DNA of 64,000 nt from Candidatus Glomeribacter gigasporarum BEG34 (lineage in GTDB: Bacteria > Pseudomonadota > Gammaproteobacteria > Burkholderiales > Burkholderiaceae), in the NCBI RefSeq assembly GCF_000227585.1, contig NZ_CAFB01000034.1:1-64000 (forward strand). The letters run 5' to 3'. Numbering within the stretch: position 1 is the first letter of the stretch; each line of letters starts with the position of its first letter. Made by a program: the position numbers and the translations under genes. This document shows, piece by piece, positions 16,859-26,130 of the stretch. The notes under the pieces are model-generated. The model did not search any database, had not been told where the DNA came from, and saw nothing but the letters and a program-made list of their open reading frames with translations.

Positions 16859-17024
16859 TAGAGCATTTTTCAGTGATTTTCCCTGTGTCGCTTCTTGCTT
16901 TCTGTCATTTGGGCTCGCTGCGGGGTCGCCTCCATCGCTTCGCGATGGAGCCTGCTCCGCCCGCATCGACCCCTATACTGTCTTCGCGCTCGCGCCAGTG
17001 GCCAATCGACTGAAAAATGCTCTA
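16859..17024. repeat. Palindromic repeat, TAGAGCATTTTTCAG type, long form (166 bp)
   Basis: Perfect ends TAGAGCATTTTTCAG and CTGAAAAATGCTCTA enclose an inner palindrome (CTCCATCGCTTCGCGATGGAG). It lies where tatC, a degQ-type protease gene and petABC are found between tatB and sspA in Burkholderia. Its orientation is opposite to the copies at 26153 and 63066. Confidence 0.9.
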
Positions 17025-17087
17025 GCGTGCTCAAGTAGCACAGTCCGCTCTTTGGAACTTTTTTGGAAATTCTGGAAAAATTAGAAA

Positions 17088-17687
17088 ATGATGGTTTTGT
17101 ATTCCGGCACGACTTGTCCATTCTCTCAACGTTGCCGGTTCGTATTATTTGAGAAGGGTATGGATTTTGAAATACGGGATGTGGATCTGTTCAACAAACC
17201 GGAAGATATTGCAATGATGAATCCCTATGGACAAGTGCCGGTTCTGGTTGAACGCGATCTTATTCTGTATGAGTCCAATATCATCAACGAATATATTGAT
17301 GAACGTTTCCCGCATCCGCAATTAATGCCGGCGGATCCCGTACAACGGGGGCGCGTCCGTCTCTTTCTGCACAATTTTGAGCAGGGAATTTTTGTGCATG
17401 TGCATACGCTTGAGAAAGACAAGGCGAAAGCGGCTGACAAAGCGCGCACTGCGATCCGGGAACATTTGATTCAGCTTGCGCCGATTTTTACAAAAAACAG
17501 ATATATGCTAGGCGATGAATTTTCGATGCTCGACGTGGCCATTGCCCCTGTGCTCTGGCGGCTTGATTGTTTCGGTATTCAATTGCCAAATCATGCCGCG
17601 CCGCTGATGAAATATGCAGAACGCATCTTCAGCCGTCCAGCGTATATTGAAGCGCTGACGCCTTCTGAAAAAGTGATGCGCCGTTGA
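17088..17687 (+). CDS. sspA: Stringent starvation protein A (GST fold)
   Basis: The protein has 199 residues with a glutathione-transferase fold. MMVLYSGTTCPFSQRCRFVL opens the thioredoxin-like half, PYGQVPVLVERDLILYESNII follows at about 46-66, and an all-helical C-terminal half completes it. SspA binds RNA polymerase and alters promoter use in stress. It forms a pair with sspB 24 bases downstream, as in relatives. Confidence 0.95.
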   Translation: MMVLYSGTTCPFSQRCRFVLFEKGMDFEIRDVDLFNKPEDIAMMNPYGQVPVLVERDLILYESNIINEYIDERFPHPQLMPADPVQRGRVRLFLHNFEQGIFVHVHTLEKDKAKAADKARTAIREHLIQLAPIFTKNRYMLGDEFSMLDVAIAPVLWRLDCFGIQLPNHAAPLMKYAERIFSRPAYIEALTPSEKVMRR

Positions 17688-17711
17688 GTTTTTAGAGCAA
17701 AGGAACTCGCC

Positions 17712-18173
17712 ATGCAACCGTGTTCGCCCAAACCCTATTTGCTGCGCGCGCTATACGAATGGTGCAGCGACCAGGGTTATACGCCTTATATTGTCGTGCA
17801 TGTTGACGCGCACACGCGCGTCCCGCGGGCCTTTGTGCGTGACGGGAAAATTATTTTGAATATCAGCTTTGATGCAACGGATCAGTTGAAAATGAATAAC
17901 GACTGGATCGAGTTTAACGCGCGTTTCTCTGGAAAATCACACAAGCTCGAAATACCTGTGAGCAATGTATTGGCGATTTATGCGCACGAAAATGGACAAG
18001 GCATGAGCTTTCCGGCTGAAGCGCAACCTTCTTGCGTAAATGAGAATGAGGAAAGCAGTGATACTGCGGCAGATGAATCCGCTCCTGGCGCGTCCGGACA
18101 AGCGTCTTCCCGTTTCAAACCAGCGCGAACGACCGGGAAAAAGCGGGGCGCGCATCTAAAATTAATTAAATAA
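17712..18173 (+). CDS. sspB: ClpXP adaptor SspB
   Basis: The protein has 153 residues. The substrate-binding domain (PYLLRALYEWCSDQGYTPYI, RDGKIILNIS, AIYAHENGQGMSF) tethers ssrA-tagged proteins to ClpXP. A flexible acidic linker leads to the C-terminal ClpX-binding peptide (AHLKLIK). All parts are present. It converges on mrdA. Confidence 0.95.
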   Translation: MQPCSPKPYLLRALYEWCSDQGYTPYIVVHVDAHTRVPRAFVRDGKIILNISFDATDQLKMNNDWIEFNARFSGKSHKLEIPVSNVLAIYAHENGQGMSFPAEAQPSCVNENEESSDTAADESAPGASGQASSRFKPARTTGKKRGAHLKLIK

Positions 18174-18226
18174 AAAAATAGAAGCCGTCTGACTTCTAAA
18201 GGCATCGCACTCTCATTGGCAGATAC

Positions 18227-20179
18227 TTACTCTCCTCTCGCGCTTCCGGGAGCAGATTCGCGGGCGATGCTTTCCACTGTTTGAAGCGGCGTCTTGAACC
18301 GGTCAACCAGATAATAATCCAGCGTTTGCCGCGCAATGGGCGCCGCGGACTGCCAGGCCCAGCCGCCATTTTCAACAATCAGCGCGAGCGCAATCACCGG
18401 TTGATCGAGCGGCGCGAACGCGATGAATAAGGCATGATCGCGCCGCTCCCGCGCGACTTGATACGCATGGTATTTGCCGCCGCGCAGCGAATACACCTGC
18501 GCAGTGCCCGTTTTCCCGGCGGCCTGATACGGCGCGCCCCTAAAGCTGGCGGCTGCGGTGCCGCGCGTCATCACGTCTGCCATCGCGCGCTTAATCACCT
18601 CCATATCCTGTTGTTTGACATTGATCCGTCTATTTGCGCTGGACGCCGCCCTTTTAATATCAGTGTGCGCATCGCGGATGTCCCTGACCAGATGCGGCGT
18701 CATCGCCACGCCATGATTGGCCAAGGTTGCAACTGCATGCGCAAGCTGAAGCATGGTAAATGCGTTATAACCCTGGCCGACGCCCAGACTGATGGTTTCG
18801 CCTTCATACCATTTTTGCTGCGCGGGGCGGCGGTATGCGCGCTTTTTCCATTCGGTGCTTGGCAATACGCCGCGCGCCTCGCCTTCAAGATCAACGCCGG
18901 TCAATTGGCCAAAGCCCCACGGTTTCATAAATTCGGCAATCGCATTCACGCCCATTTCATGCGCGAGTATGTAATAGTAAGTTCCGCATGAAACTACAAT
19001 GGATCTGGCCATATTCACCCAACCGTGCCCGCCCGGTTTGTCGTCGCGAAACACGTGACCCGCGAGCGTATAACGTCCAGAGTCATAAAAGCCCCACTGG
19101 GGCGTGCGTTTGCCTAGCGTCAATGCGGCGAGCGCCATAAATGGTTTATATGTTGATCCCGGCGGATAGGTGCCGCGCAACGCGCGGTTTAATAATGGGC
19201 GATCGGGTGATGTATTGAGCTCATCCCAATGTATTTGATCAATACCGTCCACAAACAGATTGGGATCGAAGCCCGGCGCGGACACAAAGGCAAGTATTTC
19301 ACCCGTTGCGGGTTCAATCGCGACCAGCGCGCCGCGCCTGCCGGCGAACGCGCGTTCAGCAGCCTGTTGCAGACCGCTATCCAGGGTGAGTCCCAGACGA
19401 TTCCCCGGCGTGGCCGGGCTGCGCCATAACGTGCGCACCGGCCGCCCGCCCGCCGTAACTTCAACCGCTTCAAAGCCTGTCTGGCCGTGCAATTCTGTCT
19501 GATAACTCTGTTCAATGCCTGTCTTTCCAATCGTATGACTGCCTTTGTAATTATTGGCGTTCAGACGCGGATCATACGGCCCCGGGCCATGTTCGTTGCG
19601 CGCGCTCGCAGCAGCTATACGCGCCTGATCCTGCGCTGAAATACGGCCGACATAGCCAATTGCATGCGCCGCAGTTGCCTGAAGCGGATAGCGTCTGGAC
19701 CAGCGCGTGCGCACCTCGACGCCGGGAAAGCGGAAACGCTGCACTACAAAGCGCGCCACTTCGGCCTCAGTCAGATGCAGACGAATCGGAAGGCTGTGGA
19801 AAGATTTTGAATATTCGAGCAGCTTTTTGAAACGGCGTTTATCCGCCGCCCCAATTGCCACAACGCTGGAAAGGCGGCCAATCATATCGTCGAGCGCGCC
19901 ATCGATTTTGGAAGCGGTTATTTCAAGCGTGTATGCTGGACGGTTTTCTGCCAGTACAACGCCATTGCGGTCAATGATCATGCCGCGGCTTGGCGCAACC
20001 GGCACAATGGAGATCCGGTTTTCATCCGCCTGTGCGGCATACCGCCGGTAATGCCAGAATTGCAGAAAGGCCAGACGCCCTGCAAGAAGCGCAAAGCATG
20101 AAAAGACAAAAATGCCCGCAATGACAATGCGCATCCGGAATTGACGCAGGTGTTGCACTGCATTGTTGAGTTCGATCAT
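18227..20179 (-). CDS. mrdA: Penicillin-binding protein 2 (elongasome transpeptidase)
   Basis: The protein has 650 residues with an N-terminal membrane anchor (about 16-41), PBP dimerisation domain and transpeptidase domain. The active-site serine is in STYK (342-345), the second motif is SCG (397-399) and KTGTAQ is near 555-560. PBP2 crosslinks peptidoglycan during elongation with MreBCD and RodA. rodA, which follows mrdA in Burkholderia, is missing; sspB lies there instead, convergent. Confidence 0.96.
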   Translation of the reverse strand: MIELNNAVQHLRQFRMRIVIAGIFVFSCFALLAGRLAFLQFWHYRRYAAQADENRISIVPVAPSRGMIIDRNGVVLAENRPAYTLEITASKIDGALDDMIGRLSSVVAIGAADKRRFKKLLEYSKSFHSLPIRLHLTEAEVARFVVQRFRFPGVEVRTRWSRRYPLQATAAHAIGYVGRISAQDQARIAAASARNEHGPGPYDPRLNANNYKGSHTIGKTGIEQSYQTELHGQTGFEAVEVTAGGRPVRTLWRSPATPGNRLGLTLDSGLQQAAERAFAGRRGALVAIEPATGEILAFVSAPGFDPNLFVDGIDQIHWDELNTSPDRPLLNRALRGTYPPGSTYKPFMALAALTLGKRTPQWGFYDSGRYTLAGHVFRDDKPGGHGWVNMARSIVVSCGTYYYILAHEMGVNAIAEFMKPWGFGQLTGVDLEGEARGVLPSTEWKKRAYRRPAQQKWYEGETISLGVGQGYNAFTMLQLAHAVATLANHGVAMTPHLVRDIRDAHTDIKRAASSANRRINVKQQDMEVIKRAMADVMTRGTAAASFRGAPYQAAGKTGTAQVYSLRGGKYHAYQVARERRDHALFIAFAPLDQPVIALALIVENGGWAWQSAAPIARQTLDYYLVDRFKTPLQTVESIARESAPGSARGE

Positions 20180-20186
20180 GTGCGTC

Positions 20187-20699
20187 CTATATAGGCCGCG
20201 TATCGTCCGGGTCAGGCGCGCGTTTCTGCGGCGCCAGCAACAGTATGTTGGCGATCGGCCAAAGCGCGGCGCAGATAAAACCGCTGAGCAGGGTTTTCCA
20301 GTCCAGAAAGGCTGCGCCCATCAGCACGCGGATGATAAAAGGCACCATGTGCGCCAGCACAAGCAATGGCAGCACATGCAAGACTTGCGCTGGCAGCGGA
20401 AACCACAGGACGCGCCGATGAATCATAATGGCGCCATATGAAAGCAGGGTATAGGCCAAGGCATGTTCGCCGAGCAGACTCGCATCATGCACGTCCATCA
20501 GCAGGCCAAGCGCAAACGCGATCCCGATGCCCACTTTGCGCGGCTGATGAATATTCCAGAACAGAAGTACCAGCGCGACGAAATCCGGCGCGCCCGGCCA
20601 TTGTCTCCACGGCAGCAGATTCAGAATAAAAGCGAATGCCAGACTGAATGCAATAAAAGAAGGGGTGACCGGCAATAGAATGGGATGTGCGCGACTCAT
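20187..20699 (-). CDS. mreD: Rod-shape protein MreD
   Basis: The 170-residue membrane protein has about five hydrophobic segments and the conserved N-terminal block ILLPVTPSFIAFSLAFAFIL. It links MreB and MreC to the elongation machinery. Its start overlaps the mreC stop by four bases. Confidence 0.93.
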   Translation of the reverse strand: MSRAHPILLPVTPSFIAFSLAFAFILNLLPWRQWPGAPDFVALVLLFWNIHQPRKVGIGIAFALGLLMDVHDASLLGEHALAYTLLSYGAIMIHRRVLWFPLPAQVLHVLPLLVLAHMVPFIIRVLMGAAFLDWKTLLSGFICAALWPIANILLLAPQKRAPDPDDTRPI

Positions 20700-21604
20700 G
20701 GCGATGGTTCCAACCGATCCATACTTCGGGCATGCGCCGCATGCGCAGCGGCCAGCGGAGCCGGGTCCTGATAATGCAGCACCAGTAACTGGCGCGTGTT
20801 GCGCACGCGCGCCGCGGGCGCGCAGATCACGCGCGTGAATCCGCTCTCACCCTGCCGCTCGATCTTCACGACCTTTGCGACCGCCAAGCCTGGAGGGAAT
20901 ACGCCATCCAGACCGCTCGTCACCAGCGCATCGCCTGGCTGTATATCCGCGTTTACGGGAACAAAGCGCAACCGGAGCGCATCGCCGCGCGGCGTGCCGT
21001 AAATCACGCTTCTTACGCCAGACCGCACAGATTGCACCGGAATCGCTTGATCCTTATCGACCAGTAAAGTCACCTCGGCATGCGCGGGGTACACGCGCGT
21101 GACCTGACCGACGACGCCCGCTTCATTCATCACCGGCGCGCCTGCCTGTATACCCTGCCAGACGCCTTTATCAATCACGAGCTTTTGGGTAAAAGGATTG
21201 GGGAGATCATATTGCACTTCGGCAAGCGTGGTCTGAGCGGTCTGGCGGGCGTTCAGATGCAATAAGGCGCGCAAATGCGCGTTTTCGGCGGCCAGATGTC
21301 CGGTCTGCTGGGCGGCCAGCGCAAATTTCAGGCGCTGTGTTTGAAGCGTCCGGTTCTCAGCGTACAAGGCGGACAGGGAAACGAAAAATGATGAAACGCC
21401 CCGGACAATCTCGCGCGGCGCCAGCGCTGCGCGCTGCACCGGATACAGGCCCGCGCCAATCACCCGCCGCAGAGCCTCCACAGACCGGTAGCGCGCATCA
21501 AGAATGAATAATCCGAGCGCGAGCAGCACGAATACCACCAGCCGCGCCAAGGCGGAGGGCCCTTGTTTGAACAGAGGAGGCGGAGTGTCTGCCATAGCCG
21601 GCAT
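20696..21604 (-). CDS. mreC: Rod-shape protein MreC
   Basis: The protein has 302 residues. A membrane anchor near 20-37 is followed by a coiled coil (SALYAENRTLQTQRLKFALA) and the MreC beta-barrels with LVIDKGVWQGIQAGAPVM and GDALVTSGLDGVFPPGLAV. It scaffolds the elongasome in the periplasm and activates PBP2. Confidence 0.95.
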   Translation of the reverse strand: MPAMADTPPPLFKQGPSALARLVVFVLLALGLFILDARYRSVEALRRVIGAGLYPVQRAALAPREIVRGVSSFFVSLSALYAENRTLQTQRLKFALAAQQTGHLAAENAHLRALLHLNARQTAQTTLAEVQYDLPNPFTQKLVIDKGVWQGIQAGAPVMNEAGVVGQVTRVYPAHAEVTLLVDKDQAIPVQSVRSGVRSVIYGTPRGDALRLRFVPVNADIQPGDALVTSGLDGVFPPGLAVAKVVKIERQGESGFTRVICAPAARVRNTRQLLVLHYQDPAPLAAAHAAHARSMDRLEPSP

Positions 21605-21615
21605 GAAATGAACTT

Positions 21616-22724
<1,109 letters not shown>

Positions 22725-22746
22725 TTTTAGCTTTTCCCTTCTCATA

Positions 22747-23055
22747 ATGGCCCCGCCCGACTTTTCACTCTCTCTAGGCGATATTGAACATATTGCCGAT
22801 CTTGCCCGTCTGGAACTTGCTGCCAGCGAAGCAGAACACATGCACGCGCAACTCAGCCATTTTTTTAAATTTGTTGCGCAAATACAGGCGGTAGATACGC
22901 ACGGGATTGAACCGCTCGTCTATCCGGTTGAAGAAGGCTGCACGCCGCGTTTGCGCGATGATACGCTCACCGAATCTCCAGAGCGCGACGCTTGCCAGAA
23001 CGGCGCGCCCGATATATATAACGGTTTGTATCGAGTGCCCCAAGTCATTGAATGA
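22747..23055 (+). CDS. gatC: Asp/Glu-tRNA amidotransferase subunit C
   Basis: The protein has 102 residues, full length for GatC: IEHIADLARLELAASEAE, QIQAVDTHGIEPLVYPVE, LRDDTLTES, GLYRVPQVIE. GatC stabilises the GatCAB complex, which amidates mischarged Asp- or Glu-tRNA. gatA and gatB normally follow immediately. Here the stop overlaps lolC as ATGA, so gatC is cut off from its partners. Confidence 0.93.
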   Translation: MAPPDFSLSLGDIEHIADLARLELAASEAEHMHAQLSHFFKFVAQIQAVDTHGIEPLVYPVEEGCTPRLRDDTLTESPERDACQNGAPDIYNGLYRVPQVIE

Positions 23056-24299
23056 AGCTTCCTTACGAATGGCAGATCGGCTGGCGCTATACCCGCACTG
23101 GCAGACGCACCGCCGGAAATGGCTTTATTTCCTTCATTTCGCTGATTTCAATGGGAGGCATTGCGCTTGGCGTCAGCGCCCTGATTATTGTGTTATCGGT
23201 GATGAACGGCTTCCAGAAGGAAGTGCGCGACCGGATGCTGTCTGTACTGGCGCATATCGAAATACTTTCGCCCGCAGGCGCTTTGCCTGACTGGCGTCAG
23301 ACGGCGGATGAAGCGCGCCGTCATCCGGAAGTGCGCGCCGCCGCGCCCTATGTCGAAGCGCAAGCCCTGCTTGCGCGCGGAAGCGCCGTTAGCGGCGTTG
23401 CGCTGCGCGGTATTGATCCAACCCTTGAAAAACAGATTTCCAGCATCGCGATGAAAGCCGGCGATCTTTCCGATTTGAAGGCGGGCGGATTTGGCATCGC
23501 GCTCGGCGCGCAACTGGCCGAAGACCTTGCGGTTCTGCCTGGCGATACGCTGACCGTTATCGCGCCGCAGGCAGAAAGCACGCCAGTGGGTTTATTGCCG
23601 CGCTATAAATTGTTCAGAGTCAGCGGCATTTTTGAGTCGGGCCATTATGAATTTGACCGTTCGCTTGCCTTGATTCATATGGCCGATGCGCAAACGCTCT
23701 TCAGACTGGAAGCCCCGACAGGTGTGCGCGTGCGCTTGCACGATATGCAGCGCGCCCCCGCCATTGCTCGCGCGCTCGCGCGTTCGCTCTCCGGCCAACT
23801 GTACGTGCGCGACTGGACCACGCAGAATCGCACCTGGTTCGCTGCGGTGCAGGTTGAAAAAAGAATGATGTTCATCATTCTGATGCTGATTATTGCCGTT
23901 GCCGCGTTTAATCTCGTCTCATCATTGGTGATGACTGTGACCAGTAAACAGGCAGATATCGCCATTCTGCGCACACTTGGCGCGCGACCCGCATCGATCA
24001 TGCAAATTTTTTTCGTACAGGGGATGGCCATCGGCGCGTTCGGCACCGCGTTGGGGATTGCGTTTGGCTGCCTGATCGCGGCCAATATTCCAGTGCTTGC
24101 GCCGATGGTGGAGCGCGCATTGCATATTCAGTTTCTGCCGCCTAGCATTTACTTCATCAGCAGCCTGCCTTCCAATCTGGTCGTAAGCGATGTCATACGG
24201 ATTGGCGGCTTCGCTTTTCTACTCTCCGTGCTCGCAACGCTTTACCCAAGCTGGCGCGCGGCGTGTATTGAGCCGGCAGCGGCGCTGCGCTATGAGTAG
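23052..24299 (+). CDS. lolC: Lipoprotein-releasing permease LolC/LolE
   Basis: The protein has 415 residues with an N-terminal membrane segment (GFISFISLISMGGIALGVSA), a large periplasmic MacB-like domain and three C-terminal segments. VMNGFQKEVRDRML and LRTLGARPASIMQIFFVQG are characteristic. With LolD it extracts mature lipoproteins from the inner membrane. The start overlaps gatC (ATGA). The stop TAG is now also the first bases of the repeat that separates it from lolD. Confidence 0.93.
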   Translation: MKLPYEWQIGWRYTRTGRRTAGNGFISFISLISMGGIALGVSALIIVLSVMNGFQKEVRDRMLSVLAHIEILSPAGALPDWRQTADEARRHPEVRAAAPYVEAQALLARGSAVSGVALRGIDPTLEKQISSIAMKAGDLSDLKAGGFGIALGAQLAEDLAVLPGDTLTVIAPQAESTPVGLLPRYKLFRVSGIFESGHYEFDRSLALIHMADAQTLFRLEAPTGVRVRLHDMQRAPAIARALARSLSGQLYVRDWTTQNRTWFAAVQVEKRMMFIILMLIIAVAAFNLVSSLVMTVTSKQADIAILRTLGARPASIMQIFFVQGMAIGAFGTALGIAFGCLIAANIPVLAPMVERALHIQFLPPSIYFISSLPSNLVVSDVIRIGGFAFLLSVLATLYPSWRAACIEPAAALRYE

Positions 24300-24441
24300 A
24301 AGTCATTTCATAAATAGGCGAAAGGCCGTCAGGCAGGGGAGGACGGAGCGCAGGAACCGGAATGTATATGGATACATGAGGATTCCGAGCACCGCCCGGC
24401 CCTGCATCACGGCCTTGCAGCCATTGATGACATGACTTCTA
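24297..24441. repeat. Palindromic repeat, AGAAGTCATTTCAT type, between lolC and lolD (145 bp)
   Basis: The ends TAGAAGTCATTTCAT and ATGACATGACTTCTA lie in inverted orientation with TA at both borders. The core is the inverse of that at 15439-15582. The left end supplies the TAG of lolC and the right end supplies the ATG (24432) of lolD. Joining the flanks with one TA gives a sequence in which lolC and lolD overlap normally. Confidence 0.92.
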
Positions 24442-25124
24442 GCTCTGACTGCGTATTACAGGCGCGCGATATTGCCAAATCCTTTGTCCAGGGCAAGATT
24501 CGCGTTGAAGTGTTGCGCAGCGTGCAATTAAAGGTTGCGCGCGGAGAAACGCTGGCGGTGACAGGCGCCTCCGGAAGCGGCAAAAGCACGCTATTGCACG
24601 TGCTGGGCGGACTCGATGCGGCAGACGCCGGAGAGGTATCTGTGCTTGGCCAGCCGTTCAATGCCATCAGCGAGCGAGCGCGCTGCGCGCTGCGTAACCG
24701 CGCACTCGGTTTTGTGTACCAGTTCCATCATTTACTCCCTGAATTCAGCGCGCTTGACAACGTCGCGATGCCATTGCGGATCCGCCGCGTCGATCAGCGC
24801 GCCGCGCGCCGCCGAGCCGCCGAGACGCTCGCGCGCGTTGGCCTGACGGCACGCGCCAGACACCGACCGGGAGCGCTGTCTGGCGGCGAACGGCAGCGCG
24901 TCGCACTTGCGCGCGCGCTGGTCGCGGAGCCGGCCTGCGTACTCGCCGATGAGCCAACTGGGAACCTGGACGGCGCCACCGCCGAATCCGTTTTTCAATT
25001 GTTGCTGGATTTATCGCGTACTTTAAAGATCAGCTTTGTCCTGGTGACGCACGATATGGGGCTTGCAATGCGCTGCAATCGCGTACTGAAATTGAGAGAG
25101 GGCGGACTAAAAACCTGTTCATGA
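24432..25124 (+). CDS. lolD: Lipoprotein-releasing ATPase LolD
   Basis: This 230-residue ABC ATPase has Walker [13 protein letters not shown] (about 39-50), LolD-type [21 protein letters not shown], signature [15 protein letters not shown] and Walker [13 protein letters not shown]. It powers lipoprotein release by LolC/E. The present start codon and the next two codons (MTS) come from the end of the palindromic repeat. The stop overlaps yraN (ATGA). Confidence 0.95.
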   Translation: MTSSSDCVLQARDIAKSFVQGKIRVEVLRSVQLKVARGETLAVTGASGSGKSTLLHVLGGLDAADAGEVSVLGQPFNAISERARCALRNRALGFVYQFHHLLPEFSALDNVAMPLRIRRVDQRAARRRAAETLARVGLTARARHRPGALSGGERQRVALARALVAEPACVLADEPTGNLDGATAESVFQLLLDLSRTLKISFVLVTHDMGLAMRCNRVLKLREGGLKTCS

Positions 25125-25486
25125 TGATCTGCAATACACACGTCAAAGGCGCTTCTTTTGAAACGCGCGCGCTACACTACTTGCAGGCGCGCGCGCTGAA
25201 GTGCGTGGCGCGCAATGTGCGTTTTCGCTGCGGCGAAATCGATCTGGTGATGCGCGATGCAAGCAGTGTATTAGTCTTTGTTGAAGTGCGCGCCCGCGCC
25301 GGCTCGCACTATGGCGGCGCGCTCGCGAGCATTGATCAAGCCAAGCGCGCGCGCATCCAGCGCGCCGCGCATGCGTATTTATCCGGATGGCGCGGGCCGT
25401 TGCCCGCCTGCCGCTTTGATACCGTCACCTTCGACGGCGCGCAGGTCGTCTGGCTGCGTAATGCTTTTAGCGCCGATACCGTATAA
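25121..25486 (+). CDS. yraN: YraN/UPF0102 nuclease-fold protein
   Basis: The protein has 121 residues with the YraN restriction-endonuclease-like core: [21 protein letters not shown] and then [17 protein letters not shown]. The D and E-V-R residues of the PD-(D/E)xK-type site are visible. The biological role is unknown. In relatives it follows rsmI and precedes diaA. Here the diaA side is kept but the upstream neighbour is lolD. Confidence 0.85.
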   Translation: MMICNTHVKGASFETRALHYLQARALKCVARNVRFRCGEIDLVMRDASSVLVFVEVRARAGSHYGGALASIDQAKRARIQRAAHAYLSGWRGPLPACRFDTVTFDGAQVVWLRNAFSADTV

Positions 25487-25500
25487 AAGGAGTGGGGTGC

Positions 25501-26103
25501 ATGGAACTTCCAGCCTCGATTGAAAGAATCCAGCGCCATTTTCAGGGCTGTATCTCAACGATACAGGAGACGCTCAACGCGCTTTCAGCGCCGCTGGCGG
25601 CGGCTGTCGACAGGATGACCCACTGTCTGGCGAATAATGGCAAAATCCTTGTTTGCGGCAATGGCGGTTCGGCGGCCGATGCGCAACATTTCGCCGCCGA
25701 ATTGATCGGACGCTTTGAGCGCGAACGGCCAAGCCTGGCGGCCATTGCGCTGTGCGCGGATACTGCGGCGCTCACCGCGATTGGCAATGATTATGGTTTT
25801 ACACAGGCGTTCGCCCGTCAGATTCGCGGCCTGGGTCAACCGGGCGATGTATTGATGGCGCTCTCCACCTCCGGCAATTCAGAGAACGTGCTGGCCGCCG
25901 TTGATCAGGCGCATGAATCCGGGATGAGCGTCATTGCCCTGACTGGAAAAGGCGGAGGCTGCGCGCGTGATGCGCTGCTCGATACCGATTTGCATTTGTG
26001 CGTACCCAGCGCATCCACGATGCGCATTCAGGAAGCCCATGCGCTGATTATCCATTGTTTGTGCGATGGCATTGATTTCATGCTGCTCGGCGAAACGCAC
26101 TAG
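25501..26103 (+). CDS. SIS-domain protein, DiaA/GmhA family
   Basis: The protein has 200 residues from ATG 25501. CGNGGSAADAQHFAAELIGRF (split at about 53-73) and STSGNSENVL form the sugar-phosphate pocket. DiaA promotes DnaA assembly at oriC; GmhA makes heptose-7-phosphate. In Burkholderia the gene between yraN and a BON lipoprotein is annotated either way. Since hldA and hldD are also encoded here, a GmhA role is possible if no other gmhA exists. Confidence 0.82.
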   Translation: MELPASIERIQRHFQGCISTIQETLNALSAPLAAAVDRMTHCLANNGKILVCGNGGSAADAQHFAAELIGRFERERPSLAAIALCADTAALTAIGNDYGFTQAFARQIRGLGQPGDVLMALSTSGNSENVLAAVDQAHESGMSVIALTGKGGGCARDALLDTDLHLCVPSASTMRIQEAHALIIHCLCDGIDFMLLGETH

Positions 26104-26130
26104 AGCATTGTTCCAATGAGGAATCCATAG

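Noticed and set aside
16860-17024. Small RNA gene suggested by strong secondary structure
   Set aside because: The structure is explained by a dispersed palindromic repeat with many copies. No independent promoter and terminator are visible.
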